64,000 nt of DNA from Chloroflexota bacterium (GTDB lineage Bacteria > Chloroflexota > UBA11872 > VXOZ01). The position numbers and the translations under genes were made by a program. The notes beneath the pieces are model-generated. The model saw nothing but the letters and a program-made list of their open reading frames with translations, was not told the origin of the DNA and searched no databases. This document shows, piece by piece, positions 16,949-26,225 of the stretch. How positions within the stretch are numbered: the stretch's first letter is position 1; every line of letters starts with the position of its first letter. The stretch spans positions 448,915 to 512,914 of the forward strand of contig CATQHC010000002.1 in the NCBI GenBank assembly GCA_958295775.1, in the 5' to 3' direction.

Positions 16949-18232
16949 CTAGGCTGTCGCCACCGCCGGTTCTGCGATGTAGGGTATAGTCAGAGGCCCC
17001 ATGGGTAGTACACAGATGCGGGTTTCCGGTCCATACCGATCCAGCAAGGCGGCGACTGTTTCTTCAATCGAGCGGCACGGCTGTAGATGCGCGTCCCGAA
17101 TTGCTTGATCGGAGAGAGTCTCTGCGTAGAGATGCACTTCCGCCTTAAGCAGAATCTGCGCGAGAATCTGCGCTTCCCACTGATCGAATTGGGAGAAACC
17201 GGGACTGTTGATCAAGTCTAGGAGAGCGGAAGGCGTTGCCCTTTCCTGCAAAAGGTCCTCAAAGTGACCGTGGCCGATGCCCTCTGCACATTCCGCGGCA
17301 ATGACGATTGCTCCCCCTTGCTTCACTACCTGGTACGCGGCGGACATACCCTTTACGGCTTGGTACAGGTTGAGATCGAGCGGATAACCGCTATTTGTCG
17401 TGATCACAATGTCATAGGGCTCTGCAACGGGGCGCATGACAGAGCGACGGGCGAACGCACACCCTGCACTGTGCGACTGGAGCATTTCGCCGGCAAAGAT
17501 GCCCGTGATTTCCTTGCGTTTATTGATGGTCACGTTGAGGCTGAGATCAGGTGGGCAGAGACCGGCCGCCTCTCGCTGCTCACAATGGATGGGGTTATCA
17601 TCAAGGTGCCCCCAGGTCGCGCTGGGGTGGCCGATCATTTCCGCATTGTGGTTGTGCATGACTGAGTCCGCGCCGGCAATACCGGGCAGGATGAGTTTGG
17701 AACCCCCGCTGAAGCCCGCAAAGAAGTGCGGCTCAATGAAACCGGTAAGGATCTTGACCGAGGCATCCAGGTAGTGGGAGTTGATCCACACCGGACCGCC
17801 GGAGGATGTATCACCGAGGTAGCGTAGCTGGGACTTATCCGTCGAATCGTGGTTGACAATGCGGTAGTTCGCCACAATGTCATCCCCAAGCATGGCACAC
17901 AATTCAGCCTCGGTATTGGGACGATGCATGCCGGTCGCGTTGATGAGCACGATCTGAACGCGGGGCACGTGCGCAAGTTCGGCGAGGATCGCGGGCAGCA
18001 TGAGGTGATTTGGGGCCGGTCGCGTGATATCACAGAATACTATCGCAACGGTGTCTCCCGCTCCCGCCAATTCGCCAAGCGGCCCAATCCCTATCGGATC
18101 GCGCAACGCGTTGCGCAAGGCTTGATGAGGGTCCGCAACTCCCGGAAGATCCACGGGCTCTACAACATCCACGCACCCATGCGGCAGTGTTACCGTGAGT
18201 CCTGTGCGGCCGTAAGCTAGATCAACTTGCAT
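16949..18232 (-). CDS. LarA-type nickel-pincer racemase family protein
   Basis: The 427-residue protein belongs to the lactate racemase LarA (DUF2088) family. By motif alignment the residues known to matter in LarA appear present: Arg71 in DITRPAP, His103 in GMHRP, His169 in GFIEPHFFAGF, Lys179 in FSGGSKLILPG (the residue tethering the nickel-pincer nucleotide) and His193/195 in MHNHN. LarA homologues racemise or epimerise various 2-hydroxyacids, so the substrate is unknown. The cofactor-making genes larB, larC and larE are not nearby. It converges on tsaD and is divergent from thrS. Confidence 0.87.
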   Translation of the reverse strand: MQVDLAYGRTGLTVTLPHGCVDVVEPVDLPGVADPHQALRNALRDPIGIGPLGELAGAGDTVAIVFCDITRPAPNHLMLPAILAELAHVPRVQIVLINATGMHRPNTEAELCAMLGDDIVANYRIVNHDSTDKSQLRYLGDTSSGGPVWINSHYLDASVKILTGFIEPHFFAGFSGGSKLILPGIAGADSVMHNHNAEMIGHPSATWGHLDDNPIHCEQREAAGLCPPDLSLNVTINKRKEITGIFAGEMLQSHSAGCAFARRSVMRPVAEPYDIVITTNSGYPLDLNLYQAVKGMSAAYQVVKQGGAIVIAAECAEGIGHGHFEDLLQERATPSALLDLINSPGFSQFDQWEAQILAQILLKAEVHLYAETLSDQAIRDAHLQPCRSIEETVAALLDRYGPETRICVLPMGPLTIPYIAEPAVATA

Positions 18233-18693
18233 CGCAGGCGTTCGCTCACTTCATCTATCACAGCACAACCCTTCTGCTCGCCAATTGTAGCCACTTGTTT
18301 TCCCGACAGCAAGGCCGCTGTGCCTAGTCATCGGCACTCCGGCAAGCGATTGGCAAGCGCCCTGCGATGCCGCGAGACTACGTTGACAGCCAACGGCGGC
18401 TCCGGTAGCATTGATGAGTGTTCGACAGATTCCGATCGTTACGCGCTCGCGCATGCGTTTCTAGGAGATGGTTGGTAGTGTATCGTTTTTGTGGTTTTGC
18501 ACTTCCGCAACGATGCATTGCCCGCATCACCGCTCCAACGTACGCTTGCAGCAGGTGACGGGAGGATAAGAATACTCAGATTCGTAACTCTAGATTGCGG
18601 ATGACGGCCTCTCGTGTATGCCTGAAGCGAGGGGTTTTTTTATTTTGACGTATGCAAATGTAACCACGAACAGAGTGACCGGGAGAATTTCAC
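18233..18693. other. Divergent regulatory region between larA-like gene and thrS
   Basis: No protein gene of normal size is visible in these 461 bases. The 3' end holds a hairpin plus U-run directly upstream of thrS and a 15-codon frame (ATG 18601 to TGA 18646-18648) that runs through the hairpin. No T-box conserved core (AGGGTGGNACCGCG) was found. Confidence 0.45.
18608..18641 (+). terminator. Rho-independent terminator or attenuator in the thrS leader
   Basis: CCTCTCG (18608-18614) pairs with CGAGGGG (18628-18634) with one G-U pair, followed by seven T. It points toward thrS, whose start is 53 bases downstream, and no plus-strand gene lies just upstream. That makes attenuation of a thrS leader transcript more likely than termination of an upstream operon. 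Confidence 0.6.
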
Positions 18694-20481
18694 ATGCCGC
18701 AAACGAAAGCAGCGGGCAAAGAGCAAGCAGTTGAACGATTGCACACAATGCGCCACTCCGCAGCCCATGTGCTGGCGACGGCGATGCTTGAATACATACC
18801 TGAGGCCAAACTTACAATCGGCCCGGCAATTGACGACGGCTTCTACTACGATTTCGATCTTCCGCGAACGCTGACCCCGGACGACATCGAGGAGTTGAGC
18901 CAGCGCATGCAGCGCATAATCGGCCAAGATCAGCAGTTTGCCCACTCAATCATGCCGGTAGAAGAGGCCAAAGAGTTCTTTCGAACGCAGGGCCAAACAT
19001 ACAAGGTCGAGCTTATCGAAGACTTGGAGCGGGAGGCGCAGATTGAGACGGTAAGCATCTACCAGAATGGCGACTTCATAGATCTTTGTGAGGGTCCGCA
19101 CCTGGAATCAACAGGCGCTGTGGGCGCATTCAAGCTCCTCCGTACGGCCGGCGCCTACTGGCGGGGAGATGAGAACCGCCAGCAACTCCAGCGGGTGTAC
19201 GGCACGGCTTGGCAAACGGAGAAAGATCTCAGAAAGTATCTGAAATTCCTTGAGGAAGCTGAGAAACGCGATCACCGGCGTCTCGGCCGCGAGTTAGACC
19301 TCTTCAGCTTCACCGATGAAATCGGCCCTGGATTGGTGGTCTGGCACGCAAAGGGCGGACACGTGCGCAGTGTCATGGAAGACTATTGGCGTGAAAGCCA
19401 TCGGGCAGGCGGCTATGAATTCGTATATACGCCACATATCGGCAAGGCCAACCTCTGGCAGACGAGCGGCCACCTGAATTGGTTCGCAGAGAACATGTAC
19501 GCCCCTGTCGAGATTGACGAACAACAGTACTACCTGAAGCCGATGAACTGTCCTTTTCACATTCAGGTTTACAAGAGCCGCACGCGCAGTTACCGCGACC
19601 TACCGCTTCGCTACACAGAGACGGGGACCGTATATCGTTACGAGCGCTCGGGAGTGTTGCACGGGCTGTTGCGGGTACGCGGTTTTACCCAAGACGATGC
19701 CCACCTCTTCTGCCGGCCGGAACAGATGGATAGCGAATTGGTGCGCGTCCTGAAGTTCTGCCTGGAGATTCTCGAGACGTACGGCTTTGAAGACCTACAA
19801 TTGGAGCTAAGCACGTGGAAACAGGGCGAAACGAGCAAGTACGCAGGTGAGGCGGAGAATTGGGAGTTGGCCGAGGCTGGGCTGGTAAAGGCGCTTGACG
19901 AACTTGACCTTACCTACAAGCGCATGGAGGGCGAAGCCGCCTTCTATGGGCCAAAAGTGGACATAAAGATTGTCGATGTGCTGGGCCGCCCCTGGCAGCT
20001 TTCCACGATTCAGTTTGACTTCTGGCTGCCGCAGACCTTTGCGCTGGAGTACATTGGGGAAGACGGTTCTCCGCATCGTCCTTTCATGATTCACCGCGCC
20101 CTCTACGGTTCTATCGAACGTTTCTTTGGCATTCTGCTTGAGCACTATGGCGGTGCCTTTCCTGTGTGGCTGGCGCCCGTCCAGACGGTAATTATCCCAA
20201 TTGCCGACCGGCACAACGAGTATGCCCAGGAAGTTGCGGCCGCGCTCTCAGAGGCTGATATCCGTGTTGAAGTGGACACACGCTCCGAGCGTATGAATGC
20301 CAAGATACGCGATGCCCAGCTTCAGAAGATTCCGTACATGGCGGTGGTGGGAGACCGTGAAATCGAGGCGGGCGCCGTAAACGTGCGCGTACGTACCGGT
20401 GAGAATCGCGGCGCGCTGCCCATCGCGGAGTTTAGCGCAATGGTGCGCGACTGTGCTGCTTCACGCTCAGATTCCGTGTAG
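18694..20481 (+). CDS. thrS: Threonine-tRNA ligase, lacking the TGS domain
   Basis: ThrRS charges tRNA-Thr. The 595-residue product has the editing domain (RHSAAHVLATAML, GPAIDDGFYYDFDL, LCEGPHLESTG) and the class II catalytic core: motif 2 region YRYERSGVLHGLLRVRGFTQDDAH, zinc ligands Cys286, His337 and His467, motif 3 around HRALYGSIERFFGILLEHYGG, and the anticodon-binding domain at the end. Bacterial ThrRS usually starts with a TGS domain of about 60 residues; here the editing domain begins at residue 15, so TGS is absent. ATG at 18694 has GGGAG eight bases upstream. A hairpin with U-run in the leader suggests attenuation. Confidence 0.95.
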   Translation: MPQTKAAGKEQAVERLHTMRHSAAHVLATAMLEYIPEAKLTIGPAIDDGFYYDFDLPRTLTPDDIEELSQRMQRIIGQDQQFAHSIMPVEEAKEFFRTQGQTYKVELIEDLEREAQIETVSIYQNGDFIDLCEGPHLESTGAVGAFKLLRTAGAYWRGDENRQQLQRVYGTAWQTEKDLRKYLKFLEEAEKRDHRRLGRELDLFSFTDEIGPGLVVWHAKGGHVRSVMEDYWRESHRAGGYEFVYTPHIGKANLWQTSGHLNWFAENMYAPVEIDEQQYYLKPMNCPFHIQVYKSRTRSYRDLPLRYTETGTVYRYERSGVLHGLLRVRGFTQDDAHLFCRPEQMDSELVRVLKFCLEILETYGFEDLQLELSTWKQGETSKYAGEAENWELAEAGLVKALDELDLTYKRMEGEAAFYGPKVDIKIVDVLGRPWQLSTIQFDFWLPQTFALEYIGEDGSPHRPFMIHRALYGSIERFFGILLEHYGGAFPVWLAPVQTVIIPIADRHNEYAQEVAAALSEADIRVEVDTRSERMNAKIRDAQLQKIPYMAVVGDREIEAGAVNVRVRTGENRGALPIAEFSAMVRDCAASRSDSV

Positions 20482-20643
20482 CCTCATCTATTGCAGGCAG
20501 CCATTCCATATCTTAGGGACTCGTTCGTGGTACCCTTGAGAGTAGGAACTCTGCGCTGCGACATGTGCCCCTTACGCTAGACCACGTGCTCTTTCTCCCA
20601 GAAAGCATCTCATGTGCAGGTTTCTCCCCAGGAGGTTTTCTAC

Positions 20644-21414
20644 TTGCAGACAGTCACGCGGTTTGACTTTCACAGGTTTCACGGCCGGCTCAGACCGCTG
20701 AGCTATCTTTACGGTTTGCCAATCAGTCGCTACCTTGAGTACCCGTGGACCGCGAATGCGCTGCAACCGGTAGCCGGGCATTCTCTGCTTGATGTGGGAG
20801 CCAGTCGCTCTCCGCTCACGATCTTACTGGCACACCAGGGAGCCGAGGTCGTTGCGCTCGATCCGGACCCACTGGTAATGGACCTGCCGACCATGGCGAC
20901 CCGCGCGGGATTACCGGCAGCGGCGCGCAGCATCACGCCCCAATTGCATGATGCGCGCGCCATGCCGTTTGCGGATGGCCACTTTGATCGAGTTAGCTCG
21001 GTTTCTGTGCTTGAACACATCCCGGAGAATGGCGATAGCGAGGTCTCGCGTGAGATGGCGCGCGTGCTCGCCCCTGGTGGTCTGATGGCCCTCACATTGC
21101 CATTCGGCCTCGCGTATCGACCACCGGGGCCTGATCCTTCTCAGGAGCAGTTCCAGCGCATTTACGACGATGCGGCTCTGAATGAACGAGTCATTCGGCC
21201 TACGGGACTGAATGTAGTTAAGGTAGAGTACTTTGGCGTGCGCATGCCGCGCTTGTTTACCCTTCTCCAATCACCCACGAAATTATGGTTCACCCGCCTG
21301 CTACTCGGTTGGGTGAATGTCGTTACTCCATCACGAATTTGCGGGTTCTTGAACGAAGATGAGATGGAACACGCGGGCGGCGTCTGTCTGCTGCTGCGCA
21401 AGCCGAGTGCGTAA
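20644..21414 (+). CDS. Class I SAM-dependent methyltransferase
   Basis: The product of about 256 residues has the Rossmann methyltransferase motifs: LLDVGASRSPLTILLAHQGAEVVALDPDP (motif I with the acidic residue after strand 2), DARAMPFADGHFDRVSSVSVLEHI (motifs II/III) and MARVLAPGGLMALTLPFG. TTG at 20644 is preferred because AGGAGG lies eight bases upstream; an in-frame GTG at 20614 has no such site. No substrate can be assigned. The region after motif IV (FGVRMPRLFTLLQSPTKLWF) is not recognised. It is flanked by thrS and a SpoIID-domain gene on the same strand. Confidence 0.85.
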   Translation: MQTVTRFDFHRFHGRLRPLSYLYGLPISRYLEYPWTANALQPVAGHSLLDVGASRSPLTILLAHQGAEVVALDPDPLVMDLPTMATRAGLPAAARSITPQLHDARAMPFADGHFDRVSSVSVLEHIPENGDSEVSREMARVLAPGGLMALTLPFGLAYRPPGPDPSQEQFQRIYDDAALNERVIRPTGLNVVKVEYFGVRMPRLFTLLQSPTKLWFTRLLLGWVNVVTPSRICGFLNEDEMEHAGGVCLLLRKPSA

Positions 21415-21450
21415 CCAGCCAAGATTAGCGTACCGGAGGGCTACTTCTCT

Positions 21451-23379
21451 ATGATCTGCACCGATCGGAGTGCAATGCGCCGTTATTGGGTAGTCGCAGG
21501 GCTCACTCTCGTTCTGACAATTCTTGCTGCATTTTGGCCGCAATCGGTGTCGGCCACCGACCATACAATCCATTTCCCAGAGACCGGCATGTCGGTGTCA
21601 TTTGGCTTTAAGCGTTATTTCGAGCAGCGCGGTGGCTTGAACATCTTCGGTTATCCCATCACACCGGAGATTCAAGAAAACGGGTTCACCGTCCAGTACT
21701 TTCAGCGCGCGCGTTTCGAATACCATCCGGAGTACGCGGGAACACGTTACGAAGTTCAGCTTGGGCTGCTTGGCGATATCTTGACCAGCGGCCGCAACTT
21801 TCCCAAGGCAACGCCGCTTTCCAACACAGCGAATCAGAGGTACTTTCCCGAGACCGGTCATGTCGTGAGCGGCGCGTTCTTGCGTTTCTTCAACTCGCAC
21901 GGGGGCTTGGACATCTTTGGCTATCCCGTCTCCGAGGTAATCCAAGAGAATGGCAGAAGCGTCCAGTATTTTCAACGGTCTCGCTTCGAGTACCATCCAC
22001 AGCTACCGGAGATTTACCAGATTACGCTCGGGCTGCTTGGTGAGGAATTGGCGGAGAAGGTCGGACCGCGGGGGCAATTCTGGGTATCAGGACTGCCCGA
22101 TACGCTCATGACAAATCAGACAGTTACCGCACAGGTCGCGGTGCAGAATGTAGGCATCGGACGCTGGTGGGGGCAGGGGCCCAAAGCCGTCAGCGTTGGG
22201 TATCGCTGGCTTGATGCCACAGGGAATTCTGTCCTAGAGGGTCCACGAGTGTCACTTCCCGCTCTCGTGCTTGCCGGAAGTGTGGCCTCGTTGCAGATTT
22301 CTCTGAATACTCCTTCTCAGGGAGGCAACTATACGCTCCAATGGGACCTGTGGCAGGAAGGCCGCGGCTGGTCGGCGGTGCGCGATGCTTCCGCGGCAAC
22401 CCGTCAAGCGTTTGCCGTGCAGAGCCCGCTGCCTACGCCTACGCCGACGCCAGTGCCCACTGCCCAGCCGGTGGTTCCTGTGGCGAGCGGCGAGGACGGA
22501 ATGATCATCCGCGTGGGCATCTACTCTACCACCGAGCCACACATGCGGATTACTGGTAGCGGCGGCTTCCGCGTTGAGGATGAGAGTGGCGCAGCCGTGC
22601 GCAGATTTGAGGCCAATCAAGTCGTGACTGTGACGCATTTGCCGGCACTGTCGCGCTATCGATTGGCGGTGGATGATAGCAATGTCGCGGAAGTTGCAAA
22701 CTTTGCGCGTTTCATTGCCGAAGGCAATACCATATTGCAGGTGCTTGACTTGCCGCGCTATCAGCAATACCGGCAAGTGGTGGAGGTGCGCTATTCGTCA
22801 TACTCGGAGCGCTTGTGGGCAATCAATGAGGTGCCCATGGAATACTATGTAAAGGGTATCGGCGAAGAGCCGGAGTCATTCCCCGCTGAAGGGCTGAAAG
22901 CCGCCACGGTTGCCTATCGCACCTATGCGCATTCACACATGAATCCGCAGTGGCCCGGGCTTGGGTGCCTCTGCAATAAGGAACCGTTCGACATTGGCGC
23001 ATCCCATGCGTACGTGCCGCCGTACGTCGGTTCTCACCAGTGGTACTTGGGGTACTATCGCGAGACGCTGGGCAAGAACTTGGAAGCGGCTGCCAACGCG
23101 ACGCGGGGACAGTTCATGACGTATGACGGCAAAGTCATCCGCGCGGCCTACTACTCGCGCGCAGACGGGAGGACGCGGTCTTGGCAGGATGTGTGGGGCG
23201 GAGCTGGCTTCCCGTGGGCAGTCGGTGTGGCTGACCCTGTAAGCGAAGGGTCAACACTTCACGGGCATGGCGTGGGTATGCCCCTGCAAAGCACAAAGGT
23301 GCTTGCTGAGCAAGGCATGACTTACGACCAGATTCTCAAGATGTACTATACGGGAGTGTCGCTGACGAGGCTCTATTAA
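21451..23379 (+). CDS. Secreted SpoIID/LytB-domain protein with two surface repeats
   Basis: The 642-residue product has an N-terminal signal peptide, then two copies of a roughly 75-residue repeat (residues about 39-112 and 129-201, each with FPETG, GGLxIFGYP, VQYFQRxRFEYHP and LGLLG). Next come an NBR1-like Ig domain (about 207-325), a Pro/Thr linker, and a SpoIID/LytB domain (about 350-640) with YYVKGIGEEPESFPAEGLKAATVAYRTYA and GHGVGMPLQST. SpoIID proteins in endospore formers cleave peptidoglycan glycan strands; in other bacteria they are likely cell-wall-modifying amidase enhancers or lytic enzymes. The start is ATG 21451 or the ATG at 21475 (GGAG upstream). A hairpin terminator follows. 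Confidence 0.87.
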   Translation: MICTDRSAMRRYWVVAGLTLVLTILAAFWPQSVSATDHTIHFPETGMSVSFGFKRYFEQRGGLNIFGYPITPEIQENGFTVQYFQRARFEYHPEYAGTRYEVQLGLLGDILTSGRNFPKATPLSNTANQRYFPETGHVVSGAFLRFFNSHGGLDIFGYPVSEVIQENGRSVQYFQRSRFEYHPQLPEIYQITLGLLGEELAEKVGPRGQFWVSGLPDTLMTNQTVTAQVAVQNVGIGRWWGQGPKAVSVGYRWLDATGNSVLEGPRVSLPALVLAGSVASLQISLNTPSQGGNYTLQWDLWQEGRGWSAVRDASAATRQAFAVQSPLPTPTPTPVPTAQPVVPVASGEDGMIIRVGIYSTTEPHMRITGSGGFRVEDESGAAVRRFEANQVVTVTHLPALSRYRLAVDDSNVAEVANFARFIAEGNTILQVLDLPRYQQYRQVVEVRYSSYSERLWAINEVPMEYYVKGIGEEPESFPAEGLKAATVAYRTYAHSHMNPQWPGLGCLCNKEPFDIGASHAYVPPYVGSHQWYLGYYRETLGKNLEAAANATRGQFMTYDGKVIRAAYYSRADGRTRSWQDVWGGAGFPWAVGVADPVSEGSTLHGHGVGMPLQSTKVLAEQGMTYDQILKMYYTGVSLTRLY

Positions 23380-23592
23380 CGGCAGCGGCTAAGCTCAGGC
23401 CGCGTGATGCTCCAGGTCTGGCGAAAAGTCAGACGAGATAGGGACGAGCCAATCCGTCTCAAGAAGTAAAGGCTAGGGCCAATGGGCACTATGGATTGGT
23501 CTGCGTAAAAGTGACCGAACAATGCGGAAGGCGAGACTCAGTGCAGCCCGTCTTACGTAGCGCGTTGCTGTACTTCGCGTAGGCAAAGCGGC

Positions 23593-23622
23593 GAAGCCGG
23601 TCTCACAACTGAGACCGGCTTC
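23593..23622. terminator. Strong hairpin between convergent genes
   Basis: A perfect 12-bp stem (GAAGCCGGTCTC with GAGACCGGCTTC) closes on a six-base loop ACAACT, between the convergent SpoIID gene and the propeller lipoprotein gene. The flanking U-tracts are weak (CTTTGTTT on plus), but position and stability fit a bidirectional terminator. Confidence 0.7.
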
Positions 23623-23659
23623 TGCCTTTGTTTGCCGATTTATTCTGATCGCGGCCGGC

Positions 23660-24856
23660 TTACAACTGCCTGATTGCTATGCCGTGGTAGTCCAGCGCCG
23701 GCAGTTCGCCTTCATCTGTAAGTTCACCTTGAATCAGGATGTCCACGACCTGCCTGGTCTCCACCGCCACAACCACCACGGCGGGCAGTTCGCCGGCGCC
23801 GGACATAGCGCCGGCATCCGTTGGTCCGCCACCCCGCAAAAGGATGAACGCGAAGACACCATCAGGTGAAAAGGCCAGGAGGTCCGGCGCTTCCCCGACA
23901 AAGGGTATCCGCTCGATGAAGTCGTTGTACTCGGTGCTAATAATGCCGACGTTGCCGGTCCAGCGGTTGGTAATCCAGATCTCGGAGCCGTCAGGCGTCA
24001 GCGCCATGCCGTGCGCCTCGGCGCCACGGGTTGCGTCCTTGGCGATAACCTCATGCGTTGCGGTATCAAACACGTAGAAGAGGCTCTTCGCGTCCCGCGA
24101 GCCCCCGGTGACGAACATCTTGGTGCCATCGGGCGAGAGGACGCTCATCAGATTGACCTTGACCTCTTGCGGCGAGTACGCCTTGACCAAGGTAAAAGTC
24201 TCCAAATCCAGTATGACCAACCCGCCATTGGCAAGGGCAGGACCCAGCGTCACGTATGCGTAGCGCCCGTCTCGGGTGAACGCTGACGAGATCGGATTGG
24301 CGGAGGGGAACTCGTCTGCCCGGGCCTTGACGAGCGGATCCTCCGCAATCTTCAAGGTGCGGCCTACGGAGAAGGTCTCCGATGCGTGGTCCGACACAAT
24401 CTCCACCAGTTCCCCACTCTTGATTACGGAGACGAGAACGCCGCTGTCGTCCGGATAGATGTCCGCGGCATGGCTCGCTGGACCCGTGTCAAATGTGGCA
24501 ATCACCTGCCGATCTTCTGCCCTGACGACGGCGGTGTTGCCGGAAACCGTGCTGGCTATCCACGCATACTTGGAGTCGCTCGTAAAGTTGATCCAGTGTG
24601 TTCTCTCCAAGCCTGCTTCAGAGAGGTCGACTGTCTCCACTACCTCTAGCTGCGGGTTGATGATGTGGATAATGTTGTTGGTCTGGTCCATGGCCCAGAC
24701 TTCGTATTTGGCCGTGGAAACGGGTGCCTCCGGCTGTATGACGTACGTGCCACAGGCGGCAGTCATGAAGGCCAAAACAAGGATGGCAAGAAATGACGCA
24801 AGCTGACGGCGGCAACTCGCCAGCACGGGATTTGCGGTAATATCAATCGAGTTCAA
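23660..24856 (-). CDS. YncE-like beta-propeller lipoprotein
   Basis: The 398-residue product has a lipoprotein signal peptide ending in FMTAACG and then about seven YVTN/WD-type propeller blades, seen as repeated segments such as HWINFTSDSKYAWI, SSAFTRDGRYAYVTLG, SVLSPDGTKMFVTGG, GMALTPDGSEIWITNR and LLAFSPDGVFAFILL. Such proteins often bind ligands or partner proteins outside the membrane; no catalytic residues are recognised. The start is TTG at 24856 with AAGGAG nine bases upstream. It lies downstream of the sulfurtransferase and Act operon on the same strand but separated by about 100 bases. Confidence 0.85.
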   Translation of the reverse strand: MNSIDITANPVLASCRRQLASFLAILVLAFMTAACGTYVIQPEAPVSTAKYEVWAMDQTNNIIHIINPQLEVVETVDLSEAGLERTHWINFTSDSKYAWIASTVSGNTAVVRAEDRQVIATFDTGPASHAADIYPDDSGVLVSVIKSGELVEIVSDHASETFSVGRTLKIAEDPLVKARADEFPSANPISSAFTRDGRYAYVTLGPALANGGLVILDLETFTLVKAYSPQEVKVNLMSVLSPDGTKMFVTGGSRDAKSLFYVFDTATHEVIAKDATRGAEAHGMALTPDGSEIWITNRWTGNVGIISTEYNDFIERIPFVGEAPDLLAFSPDGVFAFILLRGGGPTDAGAMSGAGELPAVVVVAVETRQVVDILIQGELTDEGELPALDYHGIAIRQL

Positions 24857-24952
24857 CGCTCTGTTCTCCTTATTCGTCTGCGAGAGTTACTCTGTGTACA
24901 TTTCAGTCGACGGTCCAAGCGCACTTCGTCGATCAGTTTTGTCTAGTGCCCG

Positions 24953-25792
24953 CTACTTCTCGATGGGCACCGCGATCATGCTGCCCCACTCCGTCCACGA
25001 GCCATCGTAGTTGCGCACGTCCGGATAGCCCAAGAGATACTTGAGAACGAACCAGGTGTGAGAGGAGCGTTCCCCGATCCGGCAGTACGTCACGATCTCC
25101 TTGTCCGGCACAATGCCTTTGCCGCCGTAGATTGCACTCAATTCTTCAGGCGACTTGAATGTGCCGTCATCGGCCACTGCCGACGCCCAGGGGATATTGG
25201 CCGCCCCGGGAATGTGGCCGCCGCGCTGGGCGGTTTCCGGCAAGCCGGGAGGCGCCAAGATTTCGCCGGTGAACTCCTGTGGCGAGCGCACGTCTACCAT
25301 ACCGACGCTGGGGTTGCCCAAGCGTGCCTGTACATCGCCCTGGAAGACCCGCAAGGCGGTGTCCGCGTCTTGAGCGCTGTAAGCAGCTTGCGCGACATCA
25401 GGAATATCTGACGTGAGGGGTCGGCCCTCATCCTCCCACTTTACGCGCCCGCCGTTCATCAAGCGCGCGTCCTTGTGCCCGTAAATCTTGAGAATCCAGA
25501 GGGCGAAGGCTGCAAACCAGTTGTTATTGTCGCCATAGAGCACCACGGTAGTGTCCGGCGTGATGCCACTCTGGCCCAGCAGCCGCTCAAGGTCTTCTTT
25601 GCCAATGAGGTCCCGGCGCACCGGATCGTTGAGGTCGGACTGCCAGCCCCAATCGATCGCGCCGGCGATGTGGCCGGTCTCATATGCGGTTGTGTCCACG
25701 TCCACCTCGACGAGCCGAACGTTCGCATCGTTGCCGTGCGCAGCGACCCAATCTGTGGAAACAAGGACATCAGAATTTGGATAATCAGCCAT
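24953..25792 (-). CDS. Thiosulfate sulfurtransferase, two-domain rhodanese (CysA/SseA type)
   Basis: This 279-residue enzyme has two rhodanese domains. The first is inactive (no cysteine in the loop around NNNWFAAFALWIL). The second carries the catalytic Cys237 in YCRIGERSSHTW, the loop form typical of mycobacterial CysA2/SseA-type enzymes. It transfers sulfane sulfur from thiosulfate or a similar donor to thiol or cyanide acceptors. ATG at 25792 has AAGGAG upstream. It has no signal peptide and is cytosolic. The gene lies between the Act operon and a propeller lipoprotein gene; linkage to respiration is not shown. Confidence 0.9.
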   Translation of the reverse strand: MADYPNSDVLVSTDWVAAHGNDANVRLVEVDVDTTAYETGHIAGAIDWGWQSDLNDPVRRDLIGKEDLERLLGQSGITPDTTVVLYGDNNNWFAAFALWILKIYGHKDARLMNGGRVKWEDEGRPLTSDIPDVAQAAYSAQDADTALRVFQGDVQARLGNPSVGMVDVRSPQEFTGEILAPPGLPETAQRGGHIPGAANIPWASAVADDGTFKSPEELSAIYGGKGIVPDKEIVTYCRIGERSSHTWFVLKYLLGYPDVRNYDGSWTEWGSMIAVPIEK

Positions 25793-26225
25793 ATTTTCTA
25801 CTCCTTAACGCGGGTGAATACCATTAAGTTGACCAAGTCGCTCTACATAGTAGCAATTGACCCATGGGCTGTCAAGCGACAGACCGCCTGGGAAGAATTA
25901 GCGCCTTGCTTTGGTATCGTTGCAGGTAGGAAAGGCGAACTGAGATTGCAGGAACGCACTATCGCTCTGAGCGGCCGGCCTGTGGAATTGGGTCTCGCAG
26001 CTTGCCCCTAGCCTGACCGGTGCAGACGCTTGAAATTGGCGTCAAACACCTAGCTAAGGCCGCCTTGGGATTTGTCCTGCACTGCTTGGCACGTAAACGG
26101 AGGTCACCCCAGGTGCAGGTCTATGAACACAGAAAGGGCGCCGTGTGGCGCCCTCATCTATTGCTTGGATAGGGAGTCTGCGGGTCATGCCGACCGGAGT
26201 AGGCAGCCTTGCGCCGCGCTCCCGG
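25793..26225. other. Intergenic region downstream of the Act operon
   Basis: No gene is supported in these 433 bases. They hold the terminator hairpin at 26136-26153 and, presumably, the promoter of the sulfurtransferase gene next to its AAGGAG site. Confidence 0.45.
26131..26153 (-). terminator. Terminator of the Act operon
   Basis: On the minus strand a perfect 7-bp GC-rich stem (GGGCGCC with GGCGCCC, loop ACAC) is followed by TTTCT, 70 bases after the last act gene. Confidence 0.7.

Noticed and set aside
18233-18693. T-box riboswitch for thrS
   Set aside because: Neither the conserved antiterminator core nor a specifier loop was found. Only a terminator-like hairpin remains.
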